From the NCBI GenBank assembly GCA_049969715.1, contig JBMFOH010000043.1, forward strand, positions 1 to 10,138: a DNA stretch of 10,138 bases. The letters are read 5' to 3'. Origin of the DNA: JBMFOH01 sp049969715 [NCBI: bacterium]. GTDB taxonomy: Bacteria; DUMJ01. The notes below the pieces were generated by a model. The model made no database searches. It saw nothing but the letters and a program-made list of their open reading frames with translations, and was not told the origin of the DNA. The position numbers and the translations under genes were made by a program. Of this stretch, positions 1 through 7,014 are shown in pieces (positions within the stretch are counted from its first letter, which is position 1; every line of letters starts with the position of its first letter).

Positions 1-1236
1 TCTCTGCCTTATGGGAAAGGTTTCCTTCAGGTTAATATACCAGAAGATGTGTATTATATAATTACTAAGAAGAATACTATTCCTCCAATAAATCTAAAAA
101 GTGAATTTCAGAAAAACCTCTATGGAAAGCTTAATTCTTTTAGAGATAAAAAAGTAGGGATAGCTATACCAGATATCACTAGGTATAACATAAGCTCTAA
201 GGTCTTACCCTTTTTGGTAGATGAACTTAAAGAGATTAGGGTAAGAAAGATAAGTATTATAATAGGTTCTGGCTTACATAGGCCTGCTTCCCAAGAGGAT
301 ATTAAATATCTTATTCCTCCATTATCTATGGATGTTGAAGTAATACCCCATAATGCTATCGATGATTCAGTATTAGTATATCTAGGAGAAACATCAAGGA
401 AGACTCCTATATTTATAAACAGGCATTTTATTGAGTCTGAGAAACGGATAGTTTTAGGGACGATCGAACCTCATCAGTTTGCGGGCTTTACTGGGGGGAA
501 TAAAGGAGTTGTCATAGGCTTAGGAGGGTATAAAACTATAAAGATTAATCATTCCCTTTTAAAGGAGCAAAATGCTAGACTCGGAGTCCTTGAAGGAAAC
601 CCTGTAAGAGAAGATATAGATGAGGCAGGAGAAATTATAGGGATAGATCTAATGATAAATTGTGTCTTAAATGAAAAAAAGGAAATAATAGGAGTATTTG
701 TTGGAGATATTAAGGAAGAGTATAGAAAAGGGGTAGAGCTAGTTAAGCAGATATCAATGATAGAAAGCCCTGAAGTAGATATAGTTATCGCATCTCCGGG
801 GGGATTTCCAAAAGATATAGATATGTATCAGGCACAAAAAGCCTTAGCACATAGTGAGCTTATAGTAAGAGACGGAGGCATTATTATCCTTGTAGCTGAA
901 TGTCGTGAAGGTATAGGGAATGAGCTTTTTTATCAAACAATGAATTCTACTAAAACCCCTAGCGAAGTGATTAAGAATTTTATAAGAGAAGGTTTTGAGA
1001 TAGGACCTCATAAGGCTTTTCTTTTATCTAGAACATTAGAAAGAGTAAAGGTATTTATGGTTTCTAGTTTACCCAAAGAAACGGTGAAAAATCTTTTTAT
1101 GGTGCCATTCGATAGTGTAGATGAGGCTCTAAAGAAAGCCTTAAAAGAACTTGGTAGAGGTTCTAGAATTGCTGTGTTACCTAATGCTTCTTCTATAATT
1201 CCAATAAAGGAGGGTAACAGTGCGAAGAGAAATTAA
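1..1236 (+). CDS. larA: LarA-family nickel-pincer 2-hydroxyacid racemase/epimerase (5' partial)
   Basis: The frame is open from base 1, and the residues before the GTG at 49 (LPYGK, then IPED) match the usual LarA N-terminus. The true start therefore lies just outside the window, and probably only a few residues are missing of a family length near 420. LarA enzymes racemise or epimerise the C2 hydroxyl of 2-hydroxyacids in the cytoplasm, using a nickel pincer nucleotide made by LarB, LarC and LarE. Visible active-site residues are DITR (Asp codon 172-174), the His of GLHRP (277-279), the His of EPH (472-474), the cofactor-linking Lys of GGNK (502-504) and the nickel-ligand His of NHS (550-552). 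The last three are spaced 10 and 16 residues apart, exactly as His174, Lys184 and His200 in Lactobacillus LarA. No larBCE is seen here. The family is clear but the substrate is not. Context suggests sulfolactate rather than lactate (inference); other sugar or hydroxy acids are possible. Confidence 0.9.
   Translation, partial: SLPYGKGFLQVNIPEDVYYIITKKNTIPPINLKSEFQKNLYGKLNSFRDKKVGIAIPDITRYNISSKVLPFLVDELKEIRVRKISIIIGSGLHRPASQEDIKYLIPPLSMDVEVIPHNAIDDSVLVYLGETSRKTPIFINRHFIESEKRIVLGTIEPHQFAGFTGGNKGVVIGLGGYKTIKINHSLLKEQNARLGVLEGNPVREDIDEAGEIIGIDLMINCVLNEKKEIIGVFVGDIKEEYRKGVELVKQISMIESPEVDIVIASPGGFPKDIDMYQAQKALAHSELIVRDGGIIILVAECREGIGNELFYQTMNSTKTPSEVIKNFIREGFEIGPHKAFLLSRTLERVKVFMVSSLPKETVKNLFMVPFDSVDEALKKALKELGRGSRIAVLPNASSIIPIKEGNSAKRN
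1206..1213 (+). promoter_or_regulatory. Shine-Dalgarno fixing the GTG start of the aldehyde dehydrogenase
   Basis: AAAGGAGG lies six bases before the GTG at 1220, inside the end of the LarA-like gene. It supports a GTG start that overlaps the upstream stop by 17 bases, so the two genes are likely translationally coupled. Confidence 0.8.
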
Positions 1237-2620
1237 TGTGTATAACCCTTATGACGGTAGTATAGTAGGAGTAGTAGAAGAATCTACTATAGAAGATGTA
1301 GAAAGAGCGATAGAAAGAGCTGAAAAGGCTAAAGAGTTAATGGCAGATACGCCATTGTATAGAAGGGCTGAAATTTTACGTCGTACTGCCGAACTTATTC
1401 AGCAGAGAAGTGAAGACTTTGCTATGACTTTAGTAAAAGAGGTAGGGAAAACTATAAGAGAAGCAAGGACAGAGGTAAAAAGAGCTGTAGAGATATTTAA
1501 TTTAGCTAGTGAAGAAGCAAAGAGACTTCATGGGGAAACTCTTCCTTTTGATTCTGTAGCTGGTTCTGAGAATAGAAGAGGTTTCTTTGTAAGAGTTCCG
1601 GTAGGAATTATAGGGGCTATAACGCCATTTAATGTTCCATTAGTACTTGCTTCTCATAAGATAGCTCCTGCTATAGCAGGAGGAAACACAGTAGTATTTA
1701 AACCGGCTACTGTTACACCTTTAGTAGGTAAAAAATTAACAGAAACTATATTAGAAACTGGTTTGCCAGAAGATGCCTTGCAGATAGTAATTGGACCAGG
1801 TGATACAGTTGGAAATACTATAGTAAGAGACCCTAGGATTAGGATGATAAGTTTTACAGGTAGCAGGTCTGTTGGATTAGAAATTACAAAGAGTGCAGGG
1901 TTAAAAAAGATCGCCCTTGAGCTTGGCTCTAACTCTGCATTAATAATCTCAGATAAGGGAGATGTATCATCTGCTGCTCAGGCTACTGTAAGAGGAGGAT
2001 TTGCAGTAGCAGGTCAGGTGTGTATCTCTATTCAGAGAGTCTTTGTGGATAGAAAGGTGCTGGATGAATATCTAGATATGCTTATCTCTCTTGTGCAAAG
2101 TCTAAAGGTCGGGGATCCAATGAAAGAAGAGACAGATATGGGCCCTATGATCAATGAACAGGCGGCAGAACGAGTAGAAAGGTGGATAAGAGAAGCGGTA
2201 GATATGGGGGGCAGGATTCTTACCGGTGGAGAAAGAAGTAAGGCTTTACTTCAACCTACAGTTCTTATAGATGTTCCTCTTGAAGCTAAGATTATATCAG
2301 AAGAAGTATTTGGCCCAGTTGTCACAGTAATTCCAGTTAATAATTTACTAGAAGCTATAAAGTTAACCAATGATTCTAAATATGGCTTACAAGCGGGAAT
2401 ATTTACCAATGATATTGAAGAAGCTTTCTTAGCTATTAAGCACCTCGATGTGGGAGGAGTAATAATAAACGATGGACCATCTTATCGAGCAGACTTTATG
2501 CCATACGGGGGAGTAAAGGAAAGTGGTTTAGGAAGAGAAGGTATTAGATATGCTTTGGAAGAAATGACAGAGATAAAGACTGTTTGTTTTAACTTAAAGA
2601 GAGGAGGTTTTAATCTATGA
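1220..2620 (+). CDS. NAD(P)-dependent aldehyde dehydrogenase, candidate sulfolactaldehyde dehydrogenase
   Basis: A complete 466-aa member of the aldehyde dehydrogenase superfamily, which oxidises an aldehyde to an acid through a cysteine thioester in the cytoplasm. Visible hallmarks are TPFN with the oxyanion Asn138, the cofactor-binding Lys161 in FKPA, FTGS at 212-215, the general base Glu234 in LELG, the catalytic Cys268 in GQVCIS and EVFGPV at 362-367. All key residues are present. The GQVCISIQR setting resembles the lactaldehyde and non-phosphorylating glyceraldehyde dehydrogenase branch. It sits between a 2-hydroxyacid racemase homologue and a transaldolase, and its stop overlaps the transaldolase start as ATGA. 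That context fits oxidation of a three-carbon 2-hydroxyaldehyde. With SuyAB-like genes downstream, the best guess is (S)-sulfolactaldehyde to (S)-sulfolactate (inference). Lactaldehyde, glyceraldehyde or a sugar-acid semialdehyde are alternatives. Confidence 0.92.
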   Translation: MRREINVYNPYDGSIVGVVEESTIEDVERAIERAEKAKELMADTPLYRRAEILRRTAELIQQRSEDFAMTLVKEVGKTIREARTEVKRAVEIFNLASEEAKRLHGETLPFDSVAGSENRRGFFVRVPVGIIGAITPFNVPLVLASHKIAPAIAGGNTVVFKPATVTPLVGKKLTETILETGLPEDALQIVIGPGDTVGNTIVRDPRIRMISFTGSRSVGLEITKSAGLKKIALELGSNSALIISDKGDVSSAAQATVRGGFAVAGQVCISIQRVFVDRKVLDEYLDMLISLVQSLKVGDPMKEETDMGPMINEQAAERVERWIREAVDMGGRILTGGERSKALLQPTVLIDVPLEAKIISEEVFGPVVTVIPVNNLLEAIKLTNDSKYGLQAGIFTNDIEEAFLAIKHLDVGGVIINDGPSYRADFMPYGGVKESGLGREGIRYALEEMTEIKTVCFNLKRGGFNL

Positions 2621-3261
2621 AGTTTTTCTTAGATACAGCAAATGTAGATGAGATAAGGGAGGCTTATAGTTGGGGAGTAATTGATGGGGTAACTACTAAT
2701 CCTACACTTGTTTCTAAAGAAAATAGAAAATTCTATGAACTCCTAGAAGAGATCTGTTCCATAGTAAATGGTCCTGTGAGTGCAGAGGTAGTAAGTACGG
2801 ATACAGAAGGAATGGTAAAAGAAGCAGAAGACTTGATGAGAATTGCCCCTAATATTGTAGTAAAAATTCCTCTTATAAAAGAGGGGATAAAGGCAGTAAA
2901 AATCCTTAAAGAGAAAGGCATTAAGACAAATGTCACTCTTGTCTTTTCTCCAGGTCAAGCTCTATTAGCAGGTAAGGTTGGAGCAACATACGTAAGTCCA
3001 TTTGTAGGTAGACTAGACAATATAAGTGAAGAAGGTTTAGATTTAGTGCGCAAAATTAAACAGATCTATTCAAATTATGGGTTCAATACTGAAATTATAG
3101 TAGCTGCTATACGTAATCCTATGCATATAATAAATGCAGCCTTGGTAGGAGCAGACATAGCTACCATGAGATTTGAAATTCTAGAAATGCTTTTCCAGCA
3201 TCCTATGACCGATTTAGGATTGGAACAGTTCCTAAAAGACTGGGAAAAAGTTCCTAAATAA
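2617..3261 (+). CDS. Small transaldolase-family protein (TalC/FSA type), candidate sulfofructose transaldolase
   Basis: A complete 214-aa class I aldolase-fold protein of the TalC/fructose-6-phosphate aldolase group. The Schiff-base Lys83 sits in VVKIP, with LDTAN near the N-terminus, GVTTNP at 24-29 and SPFVGR at 127-132. Two positions separate aldolases from transaldolases: E. coli FSA has Gln59 and Tyr131, while true transaldolases have Glu and Phe. Here they are Glu57 and Phe129, so dihydroxyacetone transfer is favoured over free aldol cleavage. Two regions are unusual. The phosphate-site Ser of FSA (Ser166) aligns with Ala164, and the usual TVP(F/Y)K segment reads TMRFE (183-187). These changes fit an acceptor or donor without a normal phosphate, such as 6-deoxy-6-sulfofructose (inference). 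The start ATG has GAGGAGG nine bases upstream and overlaps the preceding stop. Confidence 0.88.
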   Translation: MKFFLDTANVDEIREAYSWGVIDGVTTNPTLVSKENRKFYELLEEICSIVNGPVSAEVVSTDTEGMVKEAEDLMRIAPNIVVKIPLIKEGIKAVKILKEKGIKTNVTLVFSPGQALLAGKVGATYVSPFVGRLDNISEEGLDLVRKIKQIYSNYGFNTEIIVAAIRNPMHIINAALVGADIATMRFEILEMLFQHPMTDLGLEQFLKDWEKVPK

Positions 3262-3274
3262 AGGGGAGATTACA

Positions 3275-3799
3275 ATGACATCTTCTGTGAGGAGAAGAAA
3301 AGCTATAGAAGGGTATCTATTTGCATCCCCATGGATTATTGGATTTCTTTTATTTACCGCTGGACCAATGATAGCTTCTTTATTCCTTAGTTTTTGTAAG
3401 TATGATATACTTACTACTCTCAAATGGATAGGGATAGAAAATTATAGACAATTATTTAATGCTCAACTCTTTTGGACAGCTCTATATAATACAGTCTATT
3501 GGGTAGTTTTTGGAGTTCCATTTAGATTGGCTATGGCTCTTCTACTTGCCCTTTTAATGAATAGAAAACTTAGAGGAACTCCATTATTTAGGACAATATT
3601 TTATGTCCCCTCAGTTGTTTCTGGGGTAGCTCTTGCAATGTTATGGGTATGGCTTTTCGATCCTTCTGTAGGCTTAATAAATACATCCCTTAGGATTTTA
3701 GGGGTAGCTAATCCTCCCCTCTGGCTTGGTTCAGAACAATGGTCTAAGCCTGCTCTTATACTAATGAGTTTATGGGGGGTAGGAGGCGAATTAAAGTGA
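3275..3799 (+). CDS. MalF-type sugar ABC transporter permease, C-terminally truncated (probable pseudogene)
   Basis: The N-terminal half of a carbohydrate ABC importer permease of the MalF/UgpA kind. Membrane segments are visible at about residues 14-40, 68-94 and 105-128, and a fourth begins at 158. The family is normally close to 300 aa with six segments and a cytoplasmic EAA loop that contacts the ATPase. This one stops at 174 aa, immediately after the conserved LMSLWGVGG, with only ELK before the TGA. The EAA loop is therefore absent. The rest is not found in another frame, because the following bases encode the binding protein's signal peptide. No MalG-type partner lies in the window. 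The stop overlaps the next gene's GTG. The start is well supported by GGGGAG a few bases upstream. It is unlikely to work as a permease as it stands. Confidence 0.85.
   Translation: MTSSVRRRKAIEGYLFASPWIIGFLLFTAGPMIASLFLSFCKYDILTTLKWIGIENYRQLFNAQLFWTALYNTVYWVVFGVPFRLAMALLLALLMNRKLRGTPLFRTIFYVPSVVSGVALAMLWVWLFDPSVGLINTSLRILGVANPPLWLGSEQWSKPALILMSLWGVGGELK
3781..3786 (+). promoter_or_regulatory. Shine-Dalgarno for the binding protein, also the permease truncation point
   Basis: AGGAGG lies nine bases before the GTG at 3796 and decides that start over the upstream ATG at 3772, which has no ribosome site. The same bases are the Gly-Gly codons where the permease homology ends. Confidence 0.75.
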
Positions 3800-5046
3800 G
3801 GAAGTTTTGGATAGTATTTATAAGTATACTTCTTTGTGTAGGGATAATTGGTTCGGTATACGGAGAGATAAGACTAGAGGTATGGAATAGTGACCATAAT
3901 CCAGATGCACAGAAATGGTATAAAGAGGTATTTGTCCCAGCATTTGAGAAGAGTCATCCTGGGGTAAAGGTGGAGATGGTATTTACTCCATGGGGACCAC
4001 AGTACACAGAAAAGATACTTACAAGTTACGCAGCGGGGAAGGGCCCAGATATCCTTATGGGAGGTGCAGAGTTTATAGATGACTTTGTACTAAAGAATAT
4101 TGTGATAGATATAACAGATAGGGTAAAAGCGTGGCCAGACTATAAAAATTTTGACCCTGCTACTACCGGCAATCAGATATATAATGGAAGGATATATGGA
4201 ATTGTCTTGACGTCTGATAGTCGTCACTTCCTCTATAGAAAGGACCTTTTTAAAGAGGTAGGATTAGATCCTAATAAACCACCGTCTACATGGGAACAGT
4301 TTAGAACTGCTGCATTAAAGCTCACTAAAAAGGAAGGTAATACTCTTGTTAGGATGGGATGCTCTATAGATATGTACTATCAAACACTCAATAATATAGT
4401 CTATCAGAATGGTGGAGAGATGATTAGTCCTGATAAAAGTAATGCTCTCTTCAATAGTCCAGAGGCAGTTGAAGCTTTAGAGTTCTGGGGGAAATTATTT
4501 AATGAGATTGCTCCTCCCGGAACAGTGCTTACCGCTCCTATGCCTCTATTTGCTGCTGGAAAGATTGCTATGGCTCAGTGGTCAGGAACACCTACTATAG
4601 CAGATGTACGTATATATGCCCCTCAGCTTCTTGATCAGGTTGGGATAGCTCCTCCACTAAAGAGAAAGAAGCAAATAGTCTTATGTTATAATAACTGGTT
4701 AGGAATTGGGAGCCAGAGCAAGAATCCTGATATGGCTTGGGAGTTCTTGAAGTTCCATTTAAGACCAACATATATAGCACAATATGCTCATACATTGTAC
4801 AGATTACCTGGACTAAAAACCGCATTGAATCTTCCTATATTGGCTCAGGATCCATTCATTAGAGCCTTAGCAAGACAAAGAGCACAGTATGGTATGGCTA
4901 CATGGACAGCACCAGAATTTAGAAATATAAGAAATGTAATTGATCCTGAGCTTGATAACTTTTTAAGAGGGAAGAAGACTGCTAAACAGGCTTTAGACGA
5001 TGCAGTAGCTAATGTAAATAAGATATTGGCACAGTATAAGAAGTAA
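3796..5046 (+). CDS. Extracellular sugar-binding protein of an ABC importer (family 1)
   Basis: I start this at GTG 3796, giving 416 aa. A Shine-Dalgarno lies nine bases upstream and the protein then opens with a clean Sec signal: MRK, a hydrophobic core to about residue 19, and probable cleavage after VYG (residue 23). There is no proper lipobox, so it is probably a soluble periplasmic protein, which argues for a cell with an outer membrane. The mature part has the usual features of MalE-like solute-binding proteins: the LEVWNSDHN opening strand, AGKGPDIL near 80-87, a TWEQF segment, FAAGKIAM and a C-terminal helical lobe. It would capture a sugar or glycoside for the importer whose permease is broken just upstream. 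In this operon a sulfoquinovoside such as sulfoquinovosyl glycerol is a reasonable ligand (inference). The specificity cannot be read from sequence by eye. Confidence 0.9.
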   Translation: MRKFWIVFISILLCVGIIGSVYGEIRLEVWNSDHNPDAQKWYKEVFVPAFEKSHPGVKVEMVFTPWGPQYTEKILTSYAAGKGPDILMGGAEFIDDFVLKNIVIDITDRVKAWPDYKNFDPATTGNQIYNGRIYGIVLTSDSRHFLYRKDLFKEVGLDPNKPPSTWEQFRTAALKLTKKEGNTLVRMGCSIDMYYQTLNNIVYQNGGEMISPDKSNALFNSPEAVEALEFWGKLFNEIAPPGTVLTAPMPLFAAGKIAMAQWSGTPTIADVRIYAPQLLDQVGIAPPLKRKKQIVLCYNNWLGIGSQSKNPDMAWEFLKFHLRPTYIAQYAHTLYRLPGLKTALNLPILAQDPFIRALARQRAQYGMATWTAPEFRNIRNVIDPELDNFLRGKKTAKQALDDAVANVNKILAQYKK

Positions 5047-5057
5047 CTAAGAATGAT

Positions 5058-5082
5058 GCTCCCGGAGACAGTCTCCGGGAGC
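5058..5082 (+). terminator. Perfect GC-rich hairpin after the binding-protein gene (attenuator or mRNA stabiliser)
   Basis: Bases 5058-5069 and 5071-5082 are perfect 12-base reverse complements around a single A; sterically this folds as a stem of about 11 pairs with a three-base loop. It is strikingly GC-rich against its surroundings. No run of T follows (GAATTACC), so it is not a classical intrinsic terminator. It lies in the longest gene gap of the window, after the binding protein. A stem in that place commonly protects the 3' end of a processed binding-protein message and lowers read-through. Confidence 0.75.
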
Positions 5083-5110
5083 GAATTACCTACAATAGGA
5101 GGAAAATACT

Positions 5111-5899
5111 ATGAGTAATTTCAGGATTGGATGTCAGGTATTGACATGGGGTGGAGATAGAATCGTAAATAGTCTTGAGACGGTGCTATCTCAGGCAAGA
5201 GAGGCTGGATATGAAGGGGTAGAAATAGGAACACGATTTCTAATTAATGTATCTCCTTTAAGACTTAAATCTACGCTTAAAGAAAGGGGTCTAGTCCTTT
5301 CTGGACTTCATACTGGTTTGGGAGACCTAGATAGATTATCGGAGGAAGAAGCTATCACAAATCTAGTAAGGGCTTTAGAATTTGCAAAAGAAGTAGAGAC
5401 CAAATATCTTGTAGTTAGTGGGTGGAGGAAGGAGGGAAAAACAAAAGAGGACTTTTTAAAACAGGCAAGAGTCTTGAGAGAAGTTGGAAATAAAGCTAAA
5501 TCTTATGGAATGTGTATCGCCTATCATAATCATGATTGGGAGATAAAAGATAACTATGGGGAGTTGAAGGAACTTCTAAACCTACTAAATCCAGAGATAT
5601 TCTCCTTAGCACCAGATATTGGATGGGTAATAAAGGCAGGTGGAGAACCTTCTGAATTTTTGGAGACCTTTCTTCCTAGAATAAGCTATCTACATCTAAG
5701 AGACTTAAAGAATAACGATTTTGTAGAGTTTGGTAAAGGGACTGTGGATTATCACAGATTTTTTAATACTCTCAGAGAAAAAGGTTGGTCAGGTTGGGTG
5801 GTTCTAGAGATAGTAGGTTCTCAAGATAGTCCTTTTTCTGACCCATTTAAAGTTGCAAAAGAGGGTAGAGAGTATCTTAAGAGTATATTAAATACATAA
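5111..5899 (+). CDS. Xylose-isomerase-like TIM-barrel sugar isomerase/epimerase or dehydratase (IolE-like group)
   Basis: A complete 262-aa single-domain TIM barrel of the AP-endonuclease-2/xylose isomerase-like family. These are cytoplasmic, divalent-metal enzymes acting on sugars and keto-sugars: isomerases, 3-epimerases, inosose dehydratase and keto-glycoside eliminases. The N-terminal IGCQVLTWG resembles the IolE/hydroxypyruvate-isomerase opening. Likely metal and acid/base residues are HNHDWE at 139-144, Asp169 in APDIGW, His195 in YLHLRD and Glu233 in VLEI. AGGAGG lies eight bases before the ATG. The next gene is a Gfo/Idh/MocA oxidoreductase 17 bases downstream. Such pairs are common in inositol pathways and in routes that oxidise a glycoside at C3 and then eliminate the aglycone. 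Here it could isomerise or help open a sulfoquinovoside, but the exact reaction is unknown. Confidence 0.85.
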   Translation: MSNFRIGCQVLTWGGDRIVNSLETVLSQAREAGYEGVEIGTRFLINVSPLRLKSTLKERGLVLSGLHTGLGDLDRLSEEEAITNLVRALEFAKEVETKYLVVSGWRKEGKTKEDFLKQARVLREVGNKAKSYGMCIAYHNHDWEIKDNYGELKELLNLLNPEIFSLAPDIGWVIKAGGEPSEFLETFLPRISYLHLRDLKNNDFVEFGKGTVDYHRFFNTLREKGWSGWVVLEIVGSQDSPFSDPFKVAKEGREYLKSILNT

Positions 5900-5916
5900 C
5901 CTTGGAGGTGTCATAA

Positions 5917-6999
5917 ATGGCAAAACGGTATGGAGTAGCAGTTATAGGAGCAGGAGATAGGGGAAGGGTGTATAGTAATGTTTGGAAGAACGTAGATGGG
6001 ATAGAATTAGTCTCTATATGTGATATTATCGAAGAACGGGCAGAGAATGTCTATCATCAGTTTAGTTATAAAGCTAGGTACTCAGATTATAAATCCGCTA
6101 TAGATAGGGATGATGTAGATATAGTAACTATATGTACGCCGGCGTATTTTCATTCTGAAATTGGTATCTTTGCTATGGAACGTGGAAAACATGTTTTATG
6201 CGAAAAGCCTATGGACCTATCTTTAGAAAAAGCAGAAAAAATGATAAAAACATCGGAAGAGACAGAGAGGGTATTAGCCTTTGGATTTCAGTACCATAAT
6301 ATAGCTGGCTTTCGTAAGATAAAAAAGGCTATTGATAAGGATATAATAGGTCGTCCAGTAATAATAAAGTTTGCCGACATTCGTCAGATAAGGCCAAAAC
6401 TTGCCATGCATGATGCTATGTATGGAAATGGAGGGCCAATTGTTGATATGTGTTCCCATTATTTTGACCTTATGCGTTGGTACTTTAACTCTGAACCAGT
6501 AAGGGTGATGGCTAGTGGTTTTATCTTTTCAAAGGGCAGGAATGAGTTGTCTACTATACAGTATAAAGCTTTAGATACCGCCAGTATAATTATAGAATTC
6601 TCTTCAGGAGATATAGGAATGATAACAGTAACTTGGGGGTTACCTCCAAAAGTAGATGGAAAGCCAGAGGCAGGTATGATAGGTCCTCTAGGATTATTAG
6701 AAACAGACAACCCCTTTGGTAACAATGAGGTAATATGTAAACTTGAGGGAGGAGTAACAAAAGAGATACAGCTATCCCAGGAGGACCTAGAAGAATGTGT
6801 TTGGCCTGAGAAAACTCTTGTAAAGAGATTCTTATCTGCAATAGACGGTAAAGGGGTTCCCCAGAGAGGGAGAAAGGATGGATATATAGCCCTAGCTTCC
6901 TCTTTAGCAACTATAAAGTCTATTATCCAAAAAAGACCTGTTACGTTAGAAGAGATCTATAGAGAAAAACCAAGTGTAATGGACTGCATGAAAGGTTGA
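5917..6999 (+). CDS. Gfo/Idh/MocA-family NAD(P)-dependent oxidoreductase
   Basis: A complete 360-aa two-domain protein. The N-terminal Rossmann fold carries GAGDRG at 11-16 and an acidic strand end (CDI, near 35-37). The family motif CEKP contains Lys97, and the C-terminal domain carries the motif GGPIVDMCSHYFD at 172-184 with Asp177 and His181 as likely catalytic residues. Members oxidise or reduce sugar hydroxyls in the cytoplasm. Some hold NAD tightly and use it to hydrolyse glycosides through a transient 3-keto sugar; the NAD-dependent sulfoquinovosidases (SqgA, GH188) and GH109 are of this fold. No GH31 sulfoquinovosidase is visible in the window, so this gene is the natural candidate for releasing sulfoquinovose from its glycoside (inference). 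A plain sugar dehydrogenase is equally possible. GGAGG stands eight bases before the ATG. Confidence 0.9.
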   Translation: MAKRYGVAVIGAGDRGRVYSNVWKNVDGIELVSICDIIEERAENVYHQFSYKARYSDYKSAIDRDDVDIVTICTPAYFHSEIGIFAMERGKHVLCEKPMDLSLEKAEKMIKTSEETERVLAFGFQYHNIAGFRKIKKAIDKDIIGRPVIIKFADIRQIRPKLAMHDAMYGNGGPIVDMCSHYFDLMRWYFNSEPVRVMASGFIFSKGRNELSTIQYKALDTASIIIEFSSGDIGMITVTWGLPPKVDGKPEAGMIGPLGLLETDNPFGNNEVICKLEGGVTKEIQLSQEDLEECVWPEKTLVKRFLSAIDGKGVPQRGRKDGYIALASSLATIKSIIQKRPVTLEEIYREKPSVMDCMKG

Positions 7000-7014
7000 A
7001 GAAGGAGGTATATT

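Noticed and set aside
49-1236. GTG at 49 as the start of the LarA-like gene
   Set aside because: The frame stays open to base 1 and the upstream residues (LPYGK) match the family N-terminus, so the gene starts before the window.
2733-2958. Short minus-strand open frames inside the transaldolase gene
   Set aside because: They overlap one another and a well-supported gene on the other strand, and show no domain.
2617-3261. Fructose-6-phosphate aldolase call for the small transaldolase
   Set aside because: The two diagnostic positions are Glu57 and Phe129, as in transaldolases, not Gln and Tyr as in the aldolase.
3772-3795. ATG at 3772 as the start of the binding protein
   Set aside because: It has no ribosome site and would add a Gly/Arg-rich stretch before the signal peptide. 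GTG 3796 has AGGAGG at nine bases.
5091-5096. TACAAT as a promoter -10 box in the gap before 5111
   Set aside because: No convincing -35 element is found at the right distance; it may simply be chance in AT-rich sequence next to the ribosome site.
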